A stretch of DNA of 64,000 nt from JAHEFT01 sp963766195 (GCA_963766195.1 CAVXYY010000008.1:124001-188000), one strand, 5' to 3'. Numbered from the stretch's first letter, positions 1-8,785 are shown. A program made the numbers and translations. The notes: generated from the sequence alone by a model not told the origin.

Positions 1-538
1 CTGCTCCGAAGTCCAGCAGGATGGGTTGTCCCGTTTCAGTAATATAGATATTGGCCGGCTTGATGTCCTGGTGAAACAGCCCTTTGCCGTGGATGTACTC
101 CAGGGCGCTTAGCAAAGGCCTGGCCAAAGCCAGGGCTTCGTCCAGAGTAAAGACGCCGCTGCGCTTGAGCAATTTATGCAGCGCCTCGCCGCGGTAATAG
201 GGCATGAGCAGGTAGGCTGTTCCGTTAGCCTCGATACATCGCAACACCTTCACGATATTGGGGTGATCGAGTTGCCCGACCGCGCGGCCTTCCGCCAGGA
301 AATGTCCCAGGCCGACGGAATAGGCGGCAACGGCGGATTCGTTCACGGCTTGAAGGCTGCCATCTTCATTGCGCGAAACCCGGTCGCGGGGAAGGTATTC
401 CTTCAGTGCGAATGTTTTGTTCAGAGCCTGGTCGGTCACCAGGTAAGTAATTCCGAAAGAACCGACGCCGAGAACCCGGTCAATCCGCAAATTATCGATG
501 ATGGCGCCGGGCGCCAGTGCGAGGGAAACGGTTTCCAC
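1..538 (-). CDS. Serine/threonine protein kinase, N-terminal part (runs off window)
   Basis: This is a Hanks-type protein kinase cut by the left window edge, with about 179 residues visible. It starts with GTG at 538, sharing one base with the TAG stop of the upstream FHA gene, so the two are translationally coupled. The glycine loop reads VGSFGITY near residue 26, the ATP-binding lysine sits in ALKEY, the catalytic loop reads HQDIKPAN, and DFG lies at the very edge. The usual HRD is HQD here, so by motif this is a non-RD kinase. Family knowledge says such kinases phosphorylate Ser/Thr on partners that are then read by FHA domains. The neighbouring FHA genes make that the likely job. C-terminal domains are out of view. 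Confidence 0.93.
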   Translation of the reverse strand, partial: METVSLALAPGAIIDNLRIDRVLGVGSFGITYLVTDQALNKTFALKEYLPRDRVSRNEDGSLQAVNESAVAAYSVGLGHFLAEGRAVGQLDHPNIVKVLRCIEANGTAYLLMPYYRGEALHKLLKRSGVFTLDEALALARPLLSALEYIHGKGLFHQDIKPANIYITETGQPILLDFGA

Positions 539-2058
539 TATTTCTTACCGCCTCCGGGGGTATTTCGGGGTTTGATCTCGATAGTGCAACGCGCGTCTCC
601 CAGAACCAGTTCATCTCCCGCTTCGATAAACATGATTTCACCCTCCAGGCAGGGCACGCCGTTGATCGACGTGCCGTTACTGGAACCGAGGTCGGAAACC
701 GTGAGTTCCCGCCTTGTGCCGTTCAGGTTCACATGCCGGCGGCTGACCGCTTGGCTTTCTATGATCAGATCCGAATCACCCCGGCCGATCGTAACGTTTA
801 TCGCGTGCTCACTGACCGGGCAAGAGGCCTCGAACCCGGATCCATCCGCCAGGACGCCACGGACCACCAGCAAGCTGTCGGGCAAGGCATTTGCGATATC
901 AGTCTCATCTTCGCCGCCCTGGAGTCCGGGGATTGACTCAGTTACCGCACTTCCGGCCACACTTCCGGTCTCCCCCCGGCTTGACCGGCGCAGTCGATGC
1001 AGGACAAAACCCAGGCCGAACAGAACAAGCGCGGCGAGCAGCCAGGGCCAGTTGCCGGCATCGTCCTTCTCGCCGGCGTTCCCGTCTTGGACGGCGTCCT
1101 GTTCAACCGGCGGCAGGGTTTCCGGGACCAGTTCTTCTTCATCAACTTCGGGCACTAACGCCTCTTCAGGGAGGGCATCCTCCGCAACAGCCGGTTCTTC
1201 CTCTGCAGCGGTAACTTCGTCGGCGACGGGCTCTTCGGGTTCAGGCGCCGCTGCGGGTTCTTCCGGGGGTTGATCTTCGGCGACCACCTCTTCTGCAGGC
1301 TGTCCAGGCCGGCTCGAACAATCGGATTCGCGCGGAGTAATCTGCATTTTTGCGAATACTTCCAGCAGGGTTTTTCTCCACTGGTAACGCGTGGCAGGGG
1401 AGGGTTCCACGGTCTGAACGTCATCAGCGATGCTGACGCCGACCAGGTTGCCGCAGGCATCAACCAGTCCGCCGGTGACATTGGGTAGCCTGGTTTCTCC
1501 GAAAATCGCCGGATTGCCGGTTTCTTCAAAAAAGACGATCTTCGCGTTTATGCTCAGTGGCGGTTCGCCTTTGGCGATTTGCTCGGCAGGCGGAAAAGCC
1601 TTCAGTGTCACTTCACTGCCTTCCACGGGCAACCCGGCGGCGAGTGTAACCCCTTTGCGCCTGAGCCCTTCCACCTGGAGCACCTGCAAGCCTTCAAGGA
1701 AGAACTTTTGCTCAATCCGCGCGGGTCTGCCGTTACGGATGATGTCTGTTCCACCGTCAAGAACAACGATTTCGTCACCCATGCTGACAAAATCTTCCGG
1801 CACCAGGACCAGCCCGGTATCCGAAATGACAATACCGGTGGACGGCTCCACGTGGGTGGATGAGACCAGCCTCAGCACGGGTACCGCCCAGGACGGCATG
1901 GCCCCCGGGGCCAGCGTATAGGAACCGCTGCCGCGCTCCAAACCCTGGGCCTGGGTGGATTCGAGGAAAGCCAGCAAAAAGCACAGGCACAGCACTGGCA
2001 ACGCCAGGAGGGCGGCAACAGTTCTTTGAACCGGGGCTGATCCGGCAGGTTGTATCAA
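538..2058 (-). CDS. Membrane FHA protein with degenerate trypsin-like ectodomain
   Basis: The protein has 506 residues. A signal or anchor segment (about 12-38) precedes a region (about 50-245) that resembles a DegP/trypsin-like fold. The residues expected to be catalytic are lost: the GNSGGP-type loop reads NVTGG, and no TNxH-type histidine is visible. A Glu/Pro-rich linker follows (about 255-330), then one membrane helix (about 338-357, WPWLLAALVLFGLGF) and a cytoplasmic FHA domain (about 395-495) with IGRG, SRRH and SSNGTSING. The layout suggests a transmembrane sensor that exposes a protease-like sensing domain outside and binds phosphothreonine inside. It lies 10 bases after the MotA-like gene and is coupled to the kinase gene. 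The domain boundaries are my reading; the FHA call is firm. Confidence 0.85.
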   Translation of the reverse strand: MIQPAGSAPVQRTVAALLALPVLCLCFLLAFLESTQAQGLERGSGSYTLAPGAMPSWAVPVLRLVSSTHVEPSTGIVISDTGLVLVPEDFVSMGDEIVVLDGGTDIIRNGRPARIEQKFFLEGLQVLQVEGLRRKGVTLAAGLPVEGSEVTLKAFPPAEQIAKGEPPLSINAKIVFFEETGNPAIFGETRLPNVTGGLVDACGNLVGVSIADDVQTVEPSPATRYQWRKTLLEVFAKMQITPRESDCSSRPGQPAEEVVAEDQPPEEPAAAPEPEEPVADEVTAAEEEPAVAEDALPEEALVPEVDEEELVPETLPPVEQDAVQDGNAGEKDDAGNWPWLLAALVLFGLGFVLHRLRRSSRGETGSVAGSAVTESIPGLQGGEDETDIANALPDSLLVVRGVLADGSGFEASCPVSEHAINVTIGRGDSDLIIESQAVSRRHVNLNGTRRELTVSDLGSSNGTSINGVPCLEGEIMFIEAGDELVLGDARCTIEIKPRNTPGGGKK

Positions 2059-2068
2059 GAGCGGTTCC

Positions 2069-2812
2069 TCAGGGTGAATAGAGGCGGTTGATGAGGTTGT
2101 CCAGGCAGTACTGGCCGGCTTTGTTCAGCGCGTTTTCCTCTTTGCCCTGCACCACGTTCAGGATGAATACCAGCACCGAGGCCATGACCAGGGCGAGCAA
2201 CGTTGTCGAAAACGCCACGCCCAGGCGTTCGGTCACCTGGTAAAGCATGTCCGGACTCTGCACGTTGGCCCGGTCGCCGGCGTAATTGAGGGCAAGCATG
2301 ATGCCGATAACCGTCCCGATAAAGCCCAGTGACGGGATCAGCCAGGTGATGTACCGGATCATGTTGTAACGCAGGTCGATCTCGTGCAGGTACAACTCGA
2401 GGCTGGAGTTGAGCAATGAGTTGGTCTGGTCTGCGGAATGATTCAGGTTGAAACCCAGCACGCAGCGTTCGATCAGGCGTGGAACGAAACAGACTTCCCG
2501 GTACTTGCTGCTGCGGACTTTCTGATAAATCGGCGTCATGTCTTCGCCCGGACGCAGCACGGTTTCTTCGTCTTCCGGCAGATAGCCGCGATCAATCTGG
2601 CTCTCTTCCAGGCGCCCGGCTCTCCAGCGAATGGACAACTCGCCCAGCCCCACGAAAAAGGCCACCCAGAGAATGTTCTGAACGGTGAATGGCCACGAGG
2701 CGCGTTTGATGTCCAACAGTATTGCCGCCGCTTCCGGCGGCAGGACCCGGGTCAGCAGCGCGATAACGACCAGCGCCGTGACCAGGCTGACGAGTAATGT
2801 GATGGTGCGCAT
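2069..2812 (-). CDS. MotA/TolQ/ExbB-like proton channel protein
   Basis: The 247-residue inner-membrane protein has four predicted helices: about 3-24, 43-60, 155-176 and 196-222. The third carries SLGFIGTVIGIMLAL and the fourth AFSTTLLALVMASVLVF, the signature of the MotA/TolQ/ExbB family. Family members form pentameric rings around two copies of a single-helix partner and conduct protons. A cytoplasmic loop of roughly 90 residues separates helices 2 and 3. Its ATG overlaps by one base the stop of the upstream small FHA gene (TAATG). The likely partners are the two single-helix vWA proteins at 3686-5551, which have MotB-like membrane segments. Partnering is inferred from context. Confidence 0.85.
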   Translation of the reverse strand: MRTITLLVSLVTALVVIALLTRVLPPEAAAILLDIKRASWPFTVQNILWVAFFVGLGELSIRWRAGRLEESQIDRGYLPEDEETVLRPGEDMTPIYQKVRSSKYREVCFVPRLIERCVLGFNLNHSADQTNSLLNSSLELYLHEIDLRYNMIRYITWLIPSLGFIGTVIGIMLALNYAGDRANVQSPDMLYQVTERLGVAFSTTLLALVMASVLVFILNVVQGKEENALNKAGQYCLDNLINRLYSP

Positions 2813-3243
2813 TATCTGTTTTCCTCGATGTCACCGGTCAGTGGGTTGCGCCGCGGATTTTCCAGTACGATTTTCGGCTTGGGCAGGCCGGCGAGCAGCT
2901 GATCGAACAACAATGGTTTTCCTCTTACCGAGTAACCTTCACGCAATTGCACGCGGCTGTGACGGCCAAACAAGGCGACCAGTTCGGCCAGCGCGACTTC
3001 ATGCTCCCCGAAACGGATACGGTCCCGGGTTCCCAGGATCACCCTCCGGGTGCGAATCCAGTGCCCGTTCCGGTTCAGAAAAGTACCGTTGCTTGACTGC
3101 AGGTCGATGACGGCAAGGTAACCCTCTTTGCTCACTTCGATTTCAGCGTGTTGCCGGGAAACCGACTCGTGTTTCAGCACGAGGTCGCATTCCGTGCCGC
3201 GTCCGATGGTTTTACCACTGTTTTTCATGCCGCTATGATACAT
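2812..3243 (-). CDS. Small FHA-domain protein
   Basis: This is a soluble protein of about 143 residues. The FHA core is intact: TIGRG, then SVSRQH, then SSNGTFLN, the residues that bind phosphothreonine. A tail of about 60 residues follows. I chose the ATG at 3243 because it leaves a short strand ahead of the FHA glycine-arginine and avoids overlapping the divergent gene at 3275; an ATG at 3228 is also possible. It is the first gene of a tightly coupled minus-strand unit: FHA, MotA-like, FHA/protease-like, kinase. It probably docks phosphorylated members of that set, which is inference. Confidence 0.85.
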   Translation of the reverse strand: MYHSGMKNSGKTIGRGTECDLVLKHESVSRQHAEIEVSKEGYLAVIDLQSSNGTFLNRNGHWIRTRRVILGTRDRIRFGEHEVALAELVALFGRHSRVQLREGYSVRGKPLLFDQLLAGLPKPKIVLENPRRNPLTGDIEENR

Positions 3244-3274
3244 TGTAAATCCAGTCCTGTGAGGTTGCCCATCC

Positions 3275-3677
3275 ATGATTTTTCGGCGAAAAAAGCAAAC
3301 CGCGGAGCCGGCTGACCCGCCTGCGATGCGTGGGAGGGACAGCGTGGCAACCGGGGAAAATCCGTTGGCCCGCAGATTCCGTACCCAGGACGAACCTGAC
3401 ACCATCGACCTCCAGCAGCCGGCAGGGTTCAATCACGAGCCCGGCACGGCTGACCTGGCGGCCAGGCCGTCCGGAAACCGGAAGTCTGCCCGTGATTACC
3501 CTGGCGGCCGAAACCGGAAAAATCTACGCCCAGCCGGGAAAGGATGACCGGGCGGTTTACCTGGATGGCGAAGCGATTCTTGCTCCGACCGAACTCCGGG
3601 CCGGAGACCGGGTTCGCATCGGAAACCTCGAACTGCAGCTTACGAGGGTGAGTAAAAGCGATTTCAATCGCGAATGA
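3275..3677 (+). CDS. Degenerate FHA-like protein, frameshifted
   Basis: The gene opens with ATG at 3275 and needs one frame change (one extra base, about 3445-3475) to reach the TGA at 3675-3677. The rebuilt product has about 133 residues. The N-terminal half is polar and low in structure. The C-terminal half (ending with LRAGDRVRIGNLELQL) matches the second half of an FHA fold, but the GR, SxxH and SSN phosphothreonine-binding residues are absent. It lies on the opposite strand between the two minus-strand units of the locus and ends in a REP-like palindrome facing the vWA gene. It may be a scaffold. Confidence is limited by the frameshift and short length. Confidence 0.55.
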
Positions 3678-3689
3678 ATTCGCTCCTAC
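3668..3689. repeat. REP-like palindrome
   Basis: The unit read on the minus strand is GTAGGAGCGAATTCATTCGC plus GA. It lies between two convergent genes and supplies the TAG stop of the vWA gene on the minus strand. Related copies lie at 57306-57389 and 63539-63560. Confidence 0.7.
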
Positions 3690-4625
3690 TCCGCCAGGGC
3701 CAGGAAGGCGCCGGAATTGGCCCGTGCCAGCGATTCCATGAACTCGACGGTTCCCCTGTACTTGAAATAGTCGCCAACCGTAACCGCGTGGATTTCCTTG
3801 CCTTTCGAGTTGGATACCGTGATGTTGCGAACCAGGCTGCCGCCTGACAGGTTGTTGTTGAATGCCGGGTTGGGCAGGCCGTCGCTGATCAGGATGATGG
3901 CGTCTGCCGGGCTCTGGAAGGCTACCTGGAATGCGCTGACCAGCGATGAAGAGCCTTCGAATTCATTCGATAGTCCCTTCAGGAACGTAATGGCTTCCGC
4001 ACGGGTCCGGCCAGACATGTTGGCCAGGCTGCCGTCCGCAGGCCAGCGATAGTATTTTGGTCCACTGTCCTGCTGCTGAAACCCCAGGATGGCGAATTCA
4101 TAGCCCGATTGCAGGGACTCCATACCCCGGATGACCGTATTCCGGACCAGCGACTCGTACCCGGACAGGTACTTGTTCATGTCCACCATGAACAGGATCC
4201 GTTTCTTGTCCGTTTTCAGACCCAGGAAGCGGAACGTGACCTGGTTGCTGCCTTCCTTTTCCGGGGTGACGACGGGGCTGGGCGGAGGCGGCGGGAGGCT
4301 GGTCATTCCGTGCCTGTTGTTTTGCGTTCAGGGTTTCCAGTTCGCTGGACACGATTGCCTGCTCGGCCTGCAACTGCTGGTGGCGGGTCTGCGCTGCCAG
4401 CAAGGCTTCGAGAATATTTTTACTGCCTTCCTCGGTCTGATCCAGCATGGCCTGCGTTTTTCCGGCCAATTCCTCCAGGTACTCGAGGTCCCCTTGCGAT
4501 CGTACTTCCTTCTGGTAATCGGGCATCAGGATGATGCTGATGATGATGAAGGCGCCCATCGCGGACGCAAACAGATCGACCGCCGAGAGCGAGTAAACCT
4601 CGAGGTTACGCCGCCGGGATCTCAC
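3686..4625 (-). CDS. MotB-like single-helix protein with degenerate vWA domain, frameshifted
   Basis: Residues 1-35 form a short basic tail and one membrane helix with VDLFASAMGAF, where Asp17 sits as the proton-binding Asp does in MotB (ADFVTALMAF). A coiled coil (about 45-105) follows, then a proline-rich linker and a periplasmic von Willebrand A domain. The metal-binding MIDAS motif DxSxS is replaced by DMNKY, although ISDG is kept. The frame shifts once near 4300; removing one base turns ARNDQPP into a continuous path to SLPPPPP. It is a paralogue of the gene at 4622-5551, overlapping its end by 4 bases. The stop codon is part of a REP-like palindrome. Confidence 0.75.
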
Positions 4626-5551
4626 CGGGAAACCCCGACAAAATCACCGCCATTCTGCCTGGCCAGCGTCTGCAGAAACATGACCAGCCCCCGATTCTGG
4701 GTGTAGTCCCCGATCGCAACCGTGTGGATTTCCTTGTTTTCGTAACGGTTGAGCCCGGTGACATCCTGGATGATGAACCCCGGCGCATTGTCCGGTTCAC
4801 CATCGCTCAACAGGATTATGGCTTTGGCCGGGTATTGCATAGCCGATAAAATCGCGTAGTGGGTGGGCGTGGAACCGGCAAACCGCCGCGCCAGGGACTG
4901 GATGAAGCCTCTCGCTCCATCCAGGTTTTGCGGCGTACCCCGCGCGAGGCCCCCCTGGTCGGGGTAGGTCCAAAGCACCGGCGAAGGGTTCCCCTGGTAA
5001 CCGATGATCGCGAATTCGTTACTGTCGTCGAGCGGTTCGAGCAGTTCAAGCACCGATTTGATCATCAGGTCGGTGTAGGAGAGCATGCTGCCTGACATGT
5101 CGACCACGATAACGAAAGATTTTGCTTCGGTGGCAAGGCCCAGGATGGAAAATTCGACTCCGGCGGTCAGCGCTTCAGGCTCAGTTTCCTCAATGATTTC
5201 TTCCACCGGCTCAGGCACCGGAACAGGTTTATCCGCCAGTTGAGTCTTGATGTCCGCCAACTGTTTGCGGATTCTTGAAATTTGCGCTTCAATGCCCCGG
5301 TTTGACTCGTTGAGGTCCTGGATTTCGCTCTGTGCAACCTGCTGATCAGCCAGCAGGTTTGCCACTTCACCCGAAGCCAGGCGCCGCAGTTCCTGGATCT
5401 CCTGCGTCCGGGAAAAGGCTGCATCGTCGCCGGCGTTGCGGTAGTAGGGAAACAGGATCATGACCAGCAGGATAAACGCGCCCAGCGCCGACGCAAAAAG
5501 GTCGATCGCTGAGGTTGTGAAAACGGAGGTTTCCCGGTTTGGACTTCGCAT
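4622..5551 (-). CDS. MotB-like single-helix protein with intact vWA domain
   Basis: The product has 309 residues. I chose the ATG at 5551 (MRSPNRETS) because the paralogue downstream starts the same way (MRSRRRNLE). The membrane helix contains IDLFASALGAFILLVMILF with Asp17 in the position of the MotB proton-carrier Asp. A coiled coil spans about 45-108 and a Pro/Glu linker about 110-130. The vWA domain (about 132-305) has the full MIDAS set: DMSGS at 151-155, a threonine in GSTPTHY, and LLSDGEPD. No OmpA-like peptidoglycan-binding domain is present. It is probably the partner of the MotA-like protein at 2069-2812, with the vWA domain replacing the usual wall anchor. That pairing is inferred. 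Confidence 0.88.
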   Translation of the reverse strand: MRSPNRETSVFTTSAIDLFASALGAFILLVMILFPYYRNAGDDAAFSRTQEIQELRRLASGEVANLLADQQVAQSEIQDLNESNRGIEAQISRIRKQLADIKTQLADKPVPVPEPVEEIIEETEPEALTAGVEFSILGLATEAKSFVIVVDMSGSMLSYTDLMIKSVLELLEPLDDSNEFAIIGYQGNPSPVLWTYPDQGGLARGTPQNLDGARGFIQSLARRFAGSTPTHYAILSAMQYPAKAIILLSDGEPDNAPGFIIQDVTGLNRYENKEIHTVAIGDYTQNRGLVMFLQTLARQNGGDFVGVSR

Positions 5552-5632
5552 AGGTTCATGCAAGCTAACAAAAAGATGCGACAGGAGCAATTGGCCATTG
5601 ACGTTGGGCGCCACGAACGCTATCTATGGGTG

Positions 5633-8600
5633 ATGTTCAGGGGACTCTTCATTTTTTTGCTGTCCGTAGCGTCTGCTACCGCCTGGCCTGCGCCATCGGG
5701 TGATGTTTCTGCCGAGCGCCCCGCCGAGTACATGATTTATCAGTACCCCGATGTTTCCCTGGTCGTTAAAGTCAATGCGCCGGAAGTGTCTTTCGAGTCA
5801 AAGATTTATGGACCGGAAGGCGCACTGATCACGTCTTCCGGGATTCCGGGCGGACGAATCGGGTCGTTGTACCAATTTATCGGAGCGGCCGACAAGCCTC
5901 GCCAGCTGATGATCAAAGTCAGTCCGGAGCGCAGGGTCAATCGTTCCGCCATCAGCATGGAATTGATCCAGCTGCCGGCCTGGGACCACAACAGTTCAAC
6001 CCTGGCCCAGGCTTACAGGCTTTTGTCCCTCGGCACCGAATTGGTCCACAGCAATGACACTACCACCTGGGCCATGAAAGCCTACACCCTCCGGAATGCA
6101 GCGGCGGCTTTTGCCGACATGGGTTGGGAGGAAATGCGCCTGTGGTCCGAATACCAGGCAGCGCAGCTGGTCCTGAACAGGCTGAACGATGATCTCCAGG
6201 CCATGGAGATGGCCCGTGAAATCCAGGCGTCAGCGCGCAAGGCGGGTTTTGACCAGATTGAGCTGGCCGCCCTGATACTCGAGGGCGATGCGCTGATGAA
6301 AGCGGGTGAAAGTTCGGGTGGTCGGGTCGCCAACGCCCGTTTTGAAAAGATTCACGCGGTTTTGGATCAAGTGGTCATCCTGACTCAGCAGCTGGATCTG
6401 AAATCGGAACAGGCGCGAGCCCTGTTCAATGACGGCCTGGCCTATCAACAACAGGATCAACCGGAAGCCGCAATCAGGCAATTCCAGCGGGCGCTCGACG
6501 TGTCACTTTCAGCCGACAATCCCGAGCTCGTCAATGAAATTCGCGCTATCGCCGCTACTACCTACGAAGCGCAGGGAAGCACCGCCAATGCCATCGGCTT
6601 GCTGGAGGATATCGGCGGTGACCTGGAAAGCGATGCGGGACAGGAGGTGACGGATAACCTGTTTGAGAGAGGGCGGATCTTCAACGCCAGTTTCCGTTAC
6701 CCGGAGGCTGCCAACGAACTGGGCCAGGCTTTGAATCTTCTGAAGTCAAATGCGGCAAACCCCACCCCCTGGGGCCCGGTGGGCATGGCCCTGGCGTGGT
6801 CCTATTACTCAATGGGTGAGATGGACCGGGCCGCCAGCCTGATCCAGGAATCGATTCCCAGGACCCCGCAATCGCAGAACGCTGCTGCCCTTGGGCAGGC
6901 ATTCGGTAGCCTGGCCAATATTTTCCGGGAGCGGGAGGATTTTACGCAGATGGCGAAATACCGGGCGAAGCAGGGGGAGTTGGCCGCTTCGGGTCCACAG
7001 CGCACGGATTTGGCCTTTGAATCCGCGAAGGATGCCTGGCGCCGTGACGGGTCCGGTTCCGGCGGGGTGCGCGAATTATGGGTACGCGCCCGGCAAGAGG
7101 CGATTGCAGTTGGCGATTCCCTGGCGGGGAAAAGGGCGGACCTTTACCTGTGTCTTTTGACCCTGGAACGGGAAGGCCGTAGCGGGTGTCCGGCTGCCCA
7201 GGTCGGTCAACTTCACGAGGCGCTCAAAAATAGCGGTCTGCCATCATTGGCCTTTGAATCGGATTTCATCACGGCGAAGATCCTTCGTCGCGAAGGCCGG
7301 GATAACGAAGCGCTCGACTTGATAGAGCAGCTGATCGGGGACATGCTCCTGATCAGGCAAGCGCTTCCTGGTGTGACCGGCGCCTGGTACTGGCAAACCA
7401 AGGGCGAAATCTTCGATGAATACATGGCGATCACGCTTGCGCAGTCTGGAGCCAATGGAACAAAGCCTGTGGACGGGAAGCGAGTGTTGCTGGCGCTGAA
7501 TCGCATCCGGTCCATCGAGTCGGACCTGCTTTCCGCGGAAGGGGAATACCTGGAAAGCAGCCAGGACGAAGCTCTGCGATTACTGATTGCGCGGCGCGAG
7601 GCGGCAACCGGTGCAGAGGCTGAAACCCTGGGCGTACAGATTAACAAAGTGCTTCGGTCTATCCCCCGGGCCGCGGCGCCGGGAAAGGGTTCACTCACTC
7701 CAGCGGCGCTGGACCAGGTCCTGGCCGGGCTGGCGCCTGACGAATCGGTTTTGACTTACTACCTGCACGATTCTGCCGATTACGTGTTGATCGGTAACGG
7801 CAAGGGGGTTGCAATGTTCAAACTGTCCGGTTCACGGTCTGTTTCGGACCGGCTGGCAGCTTTGCGCGAACAGATAGAACAAGGCGCGGCGTCGCTGCTG
7901 CCCGAACTCGAGACCATGGGAAGGGACTTACTGGCTCCAGTCGCAAACCGCCTGACAAAAAAGATTTATCTGCTGACTGCCGGCGCTTTGAATGGCTTTC
8001 CATTCGATGCTCTGAGGCTGGAAGGACACTTCATCGCGGAGAAACATGAAGTCATCAACCTGATGAGCCTGTCCACTACAGGCGCTGACCGTTCACTCCT
8101 GCCAGGCAATTACGCCGACAGCGTGTTCCTGGCCGGTGACCCGCAATCCAGCCGGGAGCTGTTCAGTTACGACGTGCAAGTTTCACCGGAGGTCAGCGCA
8201 GTGACGGACAGGTTTGTCGGGCCGGGGCTGCATATTGTGCAGGGCCTGGCGTTGACCGCGGATGAGTTCCAGGATGCGCTGTTTACCGGCGCAAGTCTGA
8301 TCCACCTCGCCATGCCTGGCACAATCGATTTGAACAACCCGGACCAGTCGAAGCTTTTGCTGTCGCGCGCCGGCGAAGGCTCAGAAGTAAAGTACCTGTC
8401 CCCGGCCGACATCCGGAAACTCCGTTTCGAGGCGGGCCTGGTCTTTCTCAGTCTCACTAACGCAACCGGCAGCGGTGCTTCGAAGTTCAGCAGCCAGATA
8501 GGCTTTGTTTCGGATTTCCTGGACACTGGCGTGAAAAATGTTATAGCAAGCCTGTGGGTTGGCGAGGACGGCGATTCGACGGCATTCGCCACCGAATTTT

Positions 8601-8725
8601 ATGACCAACTCGAAGCCAGCCATGATGTCGCCGAGGCCTTTAGAATGACCCGGAAAAAGCACCTGAAAACCGGCAATGAAACGAATTTCAGATCTTGGGC
8701 AGGTTTCCAGCTTTTTATGAGGTAG
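5633..8725 (+). CDS. Secreted TPR-CHAT protein with inactive CHAT domain
   Basis: The protein has about 1030 residues from the ATG at 5633, chosen because it places a signal peptide (FRGLFIFLLSVASATAW) at the N-terminus. The middle (about 130-620) consists of TPR-like helical pairs. The C-terminal 300 residues match the CHAT fold: LTYYLHDSADYVLIG, LNGFPFDALRL, an IASLW strand and a final SWAGFQLF. The catalytic pair is gone. The HxxxHG motif reads HLAMPG (Pro895 for the catalytic His) and LSACxTG reads LSLTNATG (Thr942 for Cys). CHAT proteases cleave partners after TPR sensing; this one more likely only binds. It is divergent from the vWA unit, sharing the gap at 5552-5632. Confidence 0.88.
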   Translation: MFRGLFIFLLSVASATAWPAPSGDVSAERPAEYMIYQYPDVSLVVKVNAPEVSFESKIYGPEGALITSSGIPGGRIGSLYQFIGAADKPRQLMIKVSPERRVNRSAISMELIQLPAWDHNSSTLAQAYRLLSLGTELVHSNDTTTWAMKAYTLRNAAAAFADMGWEEMRLWSEYQAAQLVLNRLNDDLQAMEMAREIQASARKAGFDQIELAALILEGDALMKAGESSGGRVANARFEKIHAVLDQVVILTQQLDLKSEQARALFNDGLAYQQQDQPEAAIRQFQRALDVSLSADNPELVNEIRAIAATTYEAQGSTANAIGLLEDIGGDLESDAGQEVTDNLFERGRIFNASFRYPEAANELGQALNLLKSNAANPTPWGPVGMALAWSYYSMGEMDRAASLIQESIPRTPQSQNAAALGQAFGSLANIFREREDFTQMAKYRAKQGELAASGPQRTDLAFESAKDAWRRDGSGSGGVRELWVRARQEAIAVGDSLAGKRADLYLCLLTLEREGRSGCPAAQVGQLHEALKNSGLPSLAFESDFITAKILRREGRDNEALDLIEQLIGDMLLIRQALPGVTGAWYWQTKGEIFDEYMAITLAQSGANGTKPVDGKRVLLALNRIRSIESDLLSAEGEYLESSQDEALRLLIARREAATGAEAETLGVQINKVLRSIPRAAAPGKGSLTPAALDQVLAGLAPDESVLTYYLHDSADYVLIGNGKGVAMFKLSGSRSVSDRLAALREQIEQGAASLLPELETMGRDLLAPVANRLTKKIYLLTAGALNGFPFDALRLEGHFIAEKHEVINLMSLSTTGADRSLLPGNYADSVFLAGDPQSSRELFSYDVQVSPEVSAVTDRFVGPGLHIVQGLALTADEFQDALFTGASLIHLAMPGTIDLNNPDQSKLLLSRAGEGSEVKYLSPADIRKLRFEAGLVFLSLTNATGSGASKFSSQIGFVSDFLDTGVKNVIASLWVGEDGDSTAFATEFYDQLEASHDVAEAFRMTRKKHLKTGNETNFRSWAGFQLFMR

Positions 8726-8785
8726 AATGTGCTGTACCCGGCAACGGGATCGCCAGAAACAGAAAATTGTCCGGAGGGTTTTTAA

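Noticed and set aside
176..1273. Plus-strand open frame opposite the kinase and FHA genes
   Set aside because: The minus strand has kinase and FHA motifs. The plus translation ends in a Ser/Gly-rich tail that mirrors the Glu/Pro linker.
4098..4625. Two separate overlapping genes instead of one frameshifted vWA gene
   Set aside because: The neighbouring paralogue has helix, coiled coil and vWA domain in one frame, and one base removal near 4300 joins the halves in the same order.
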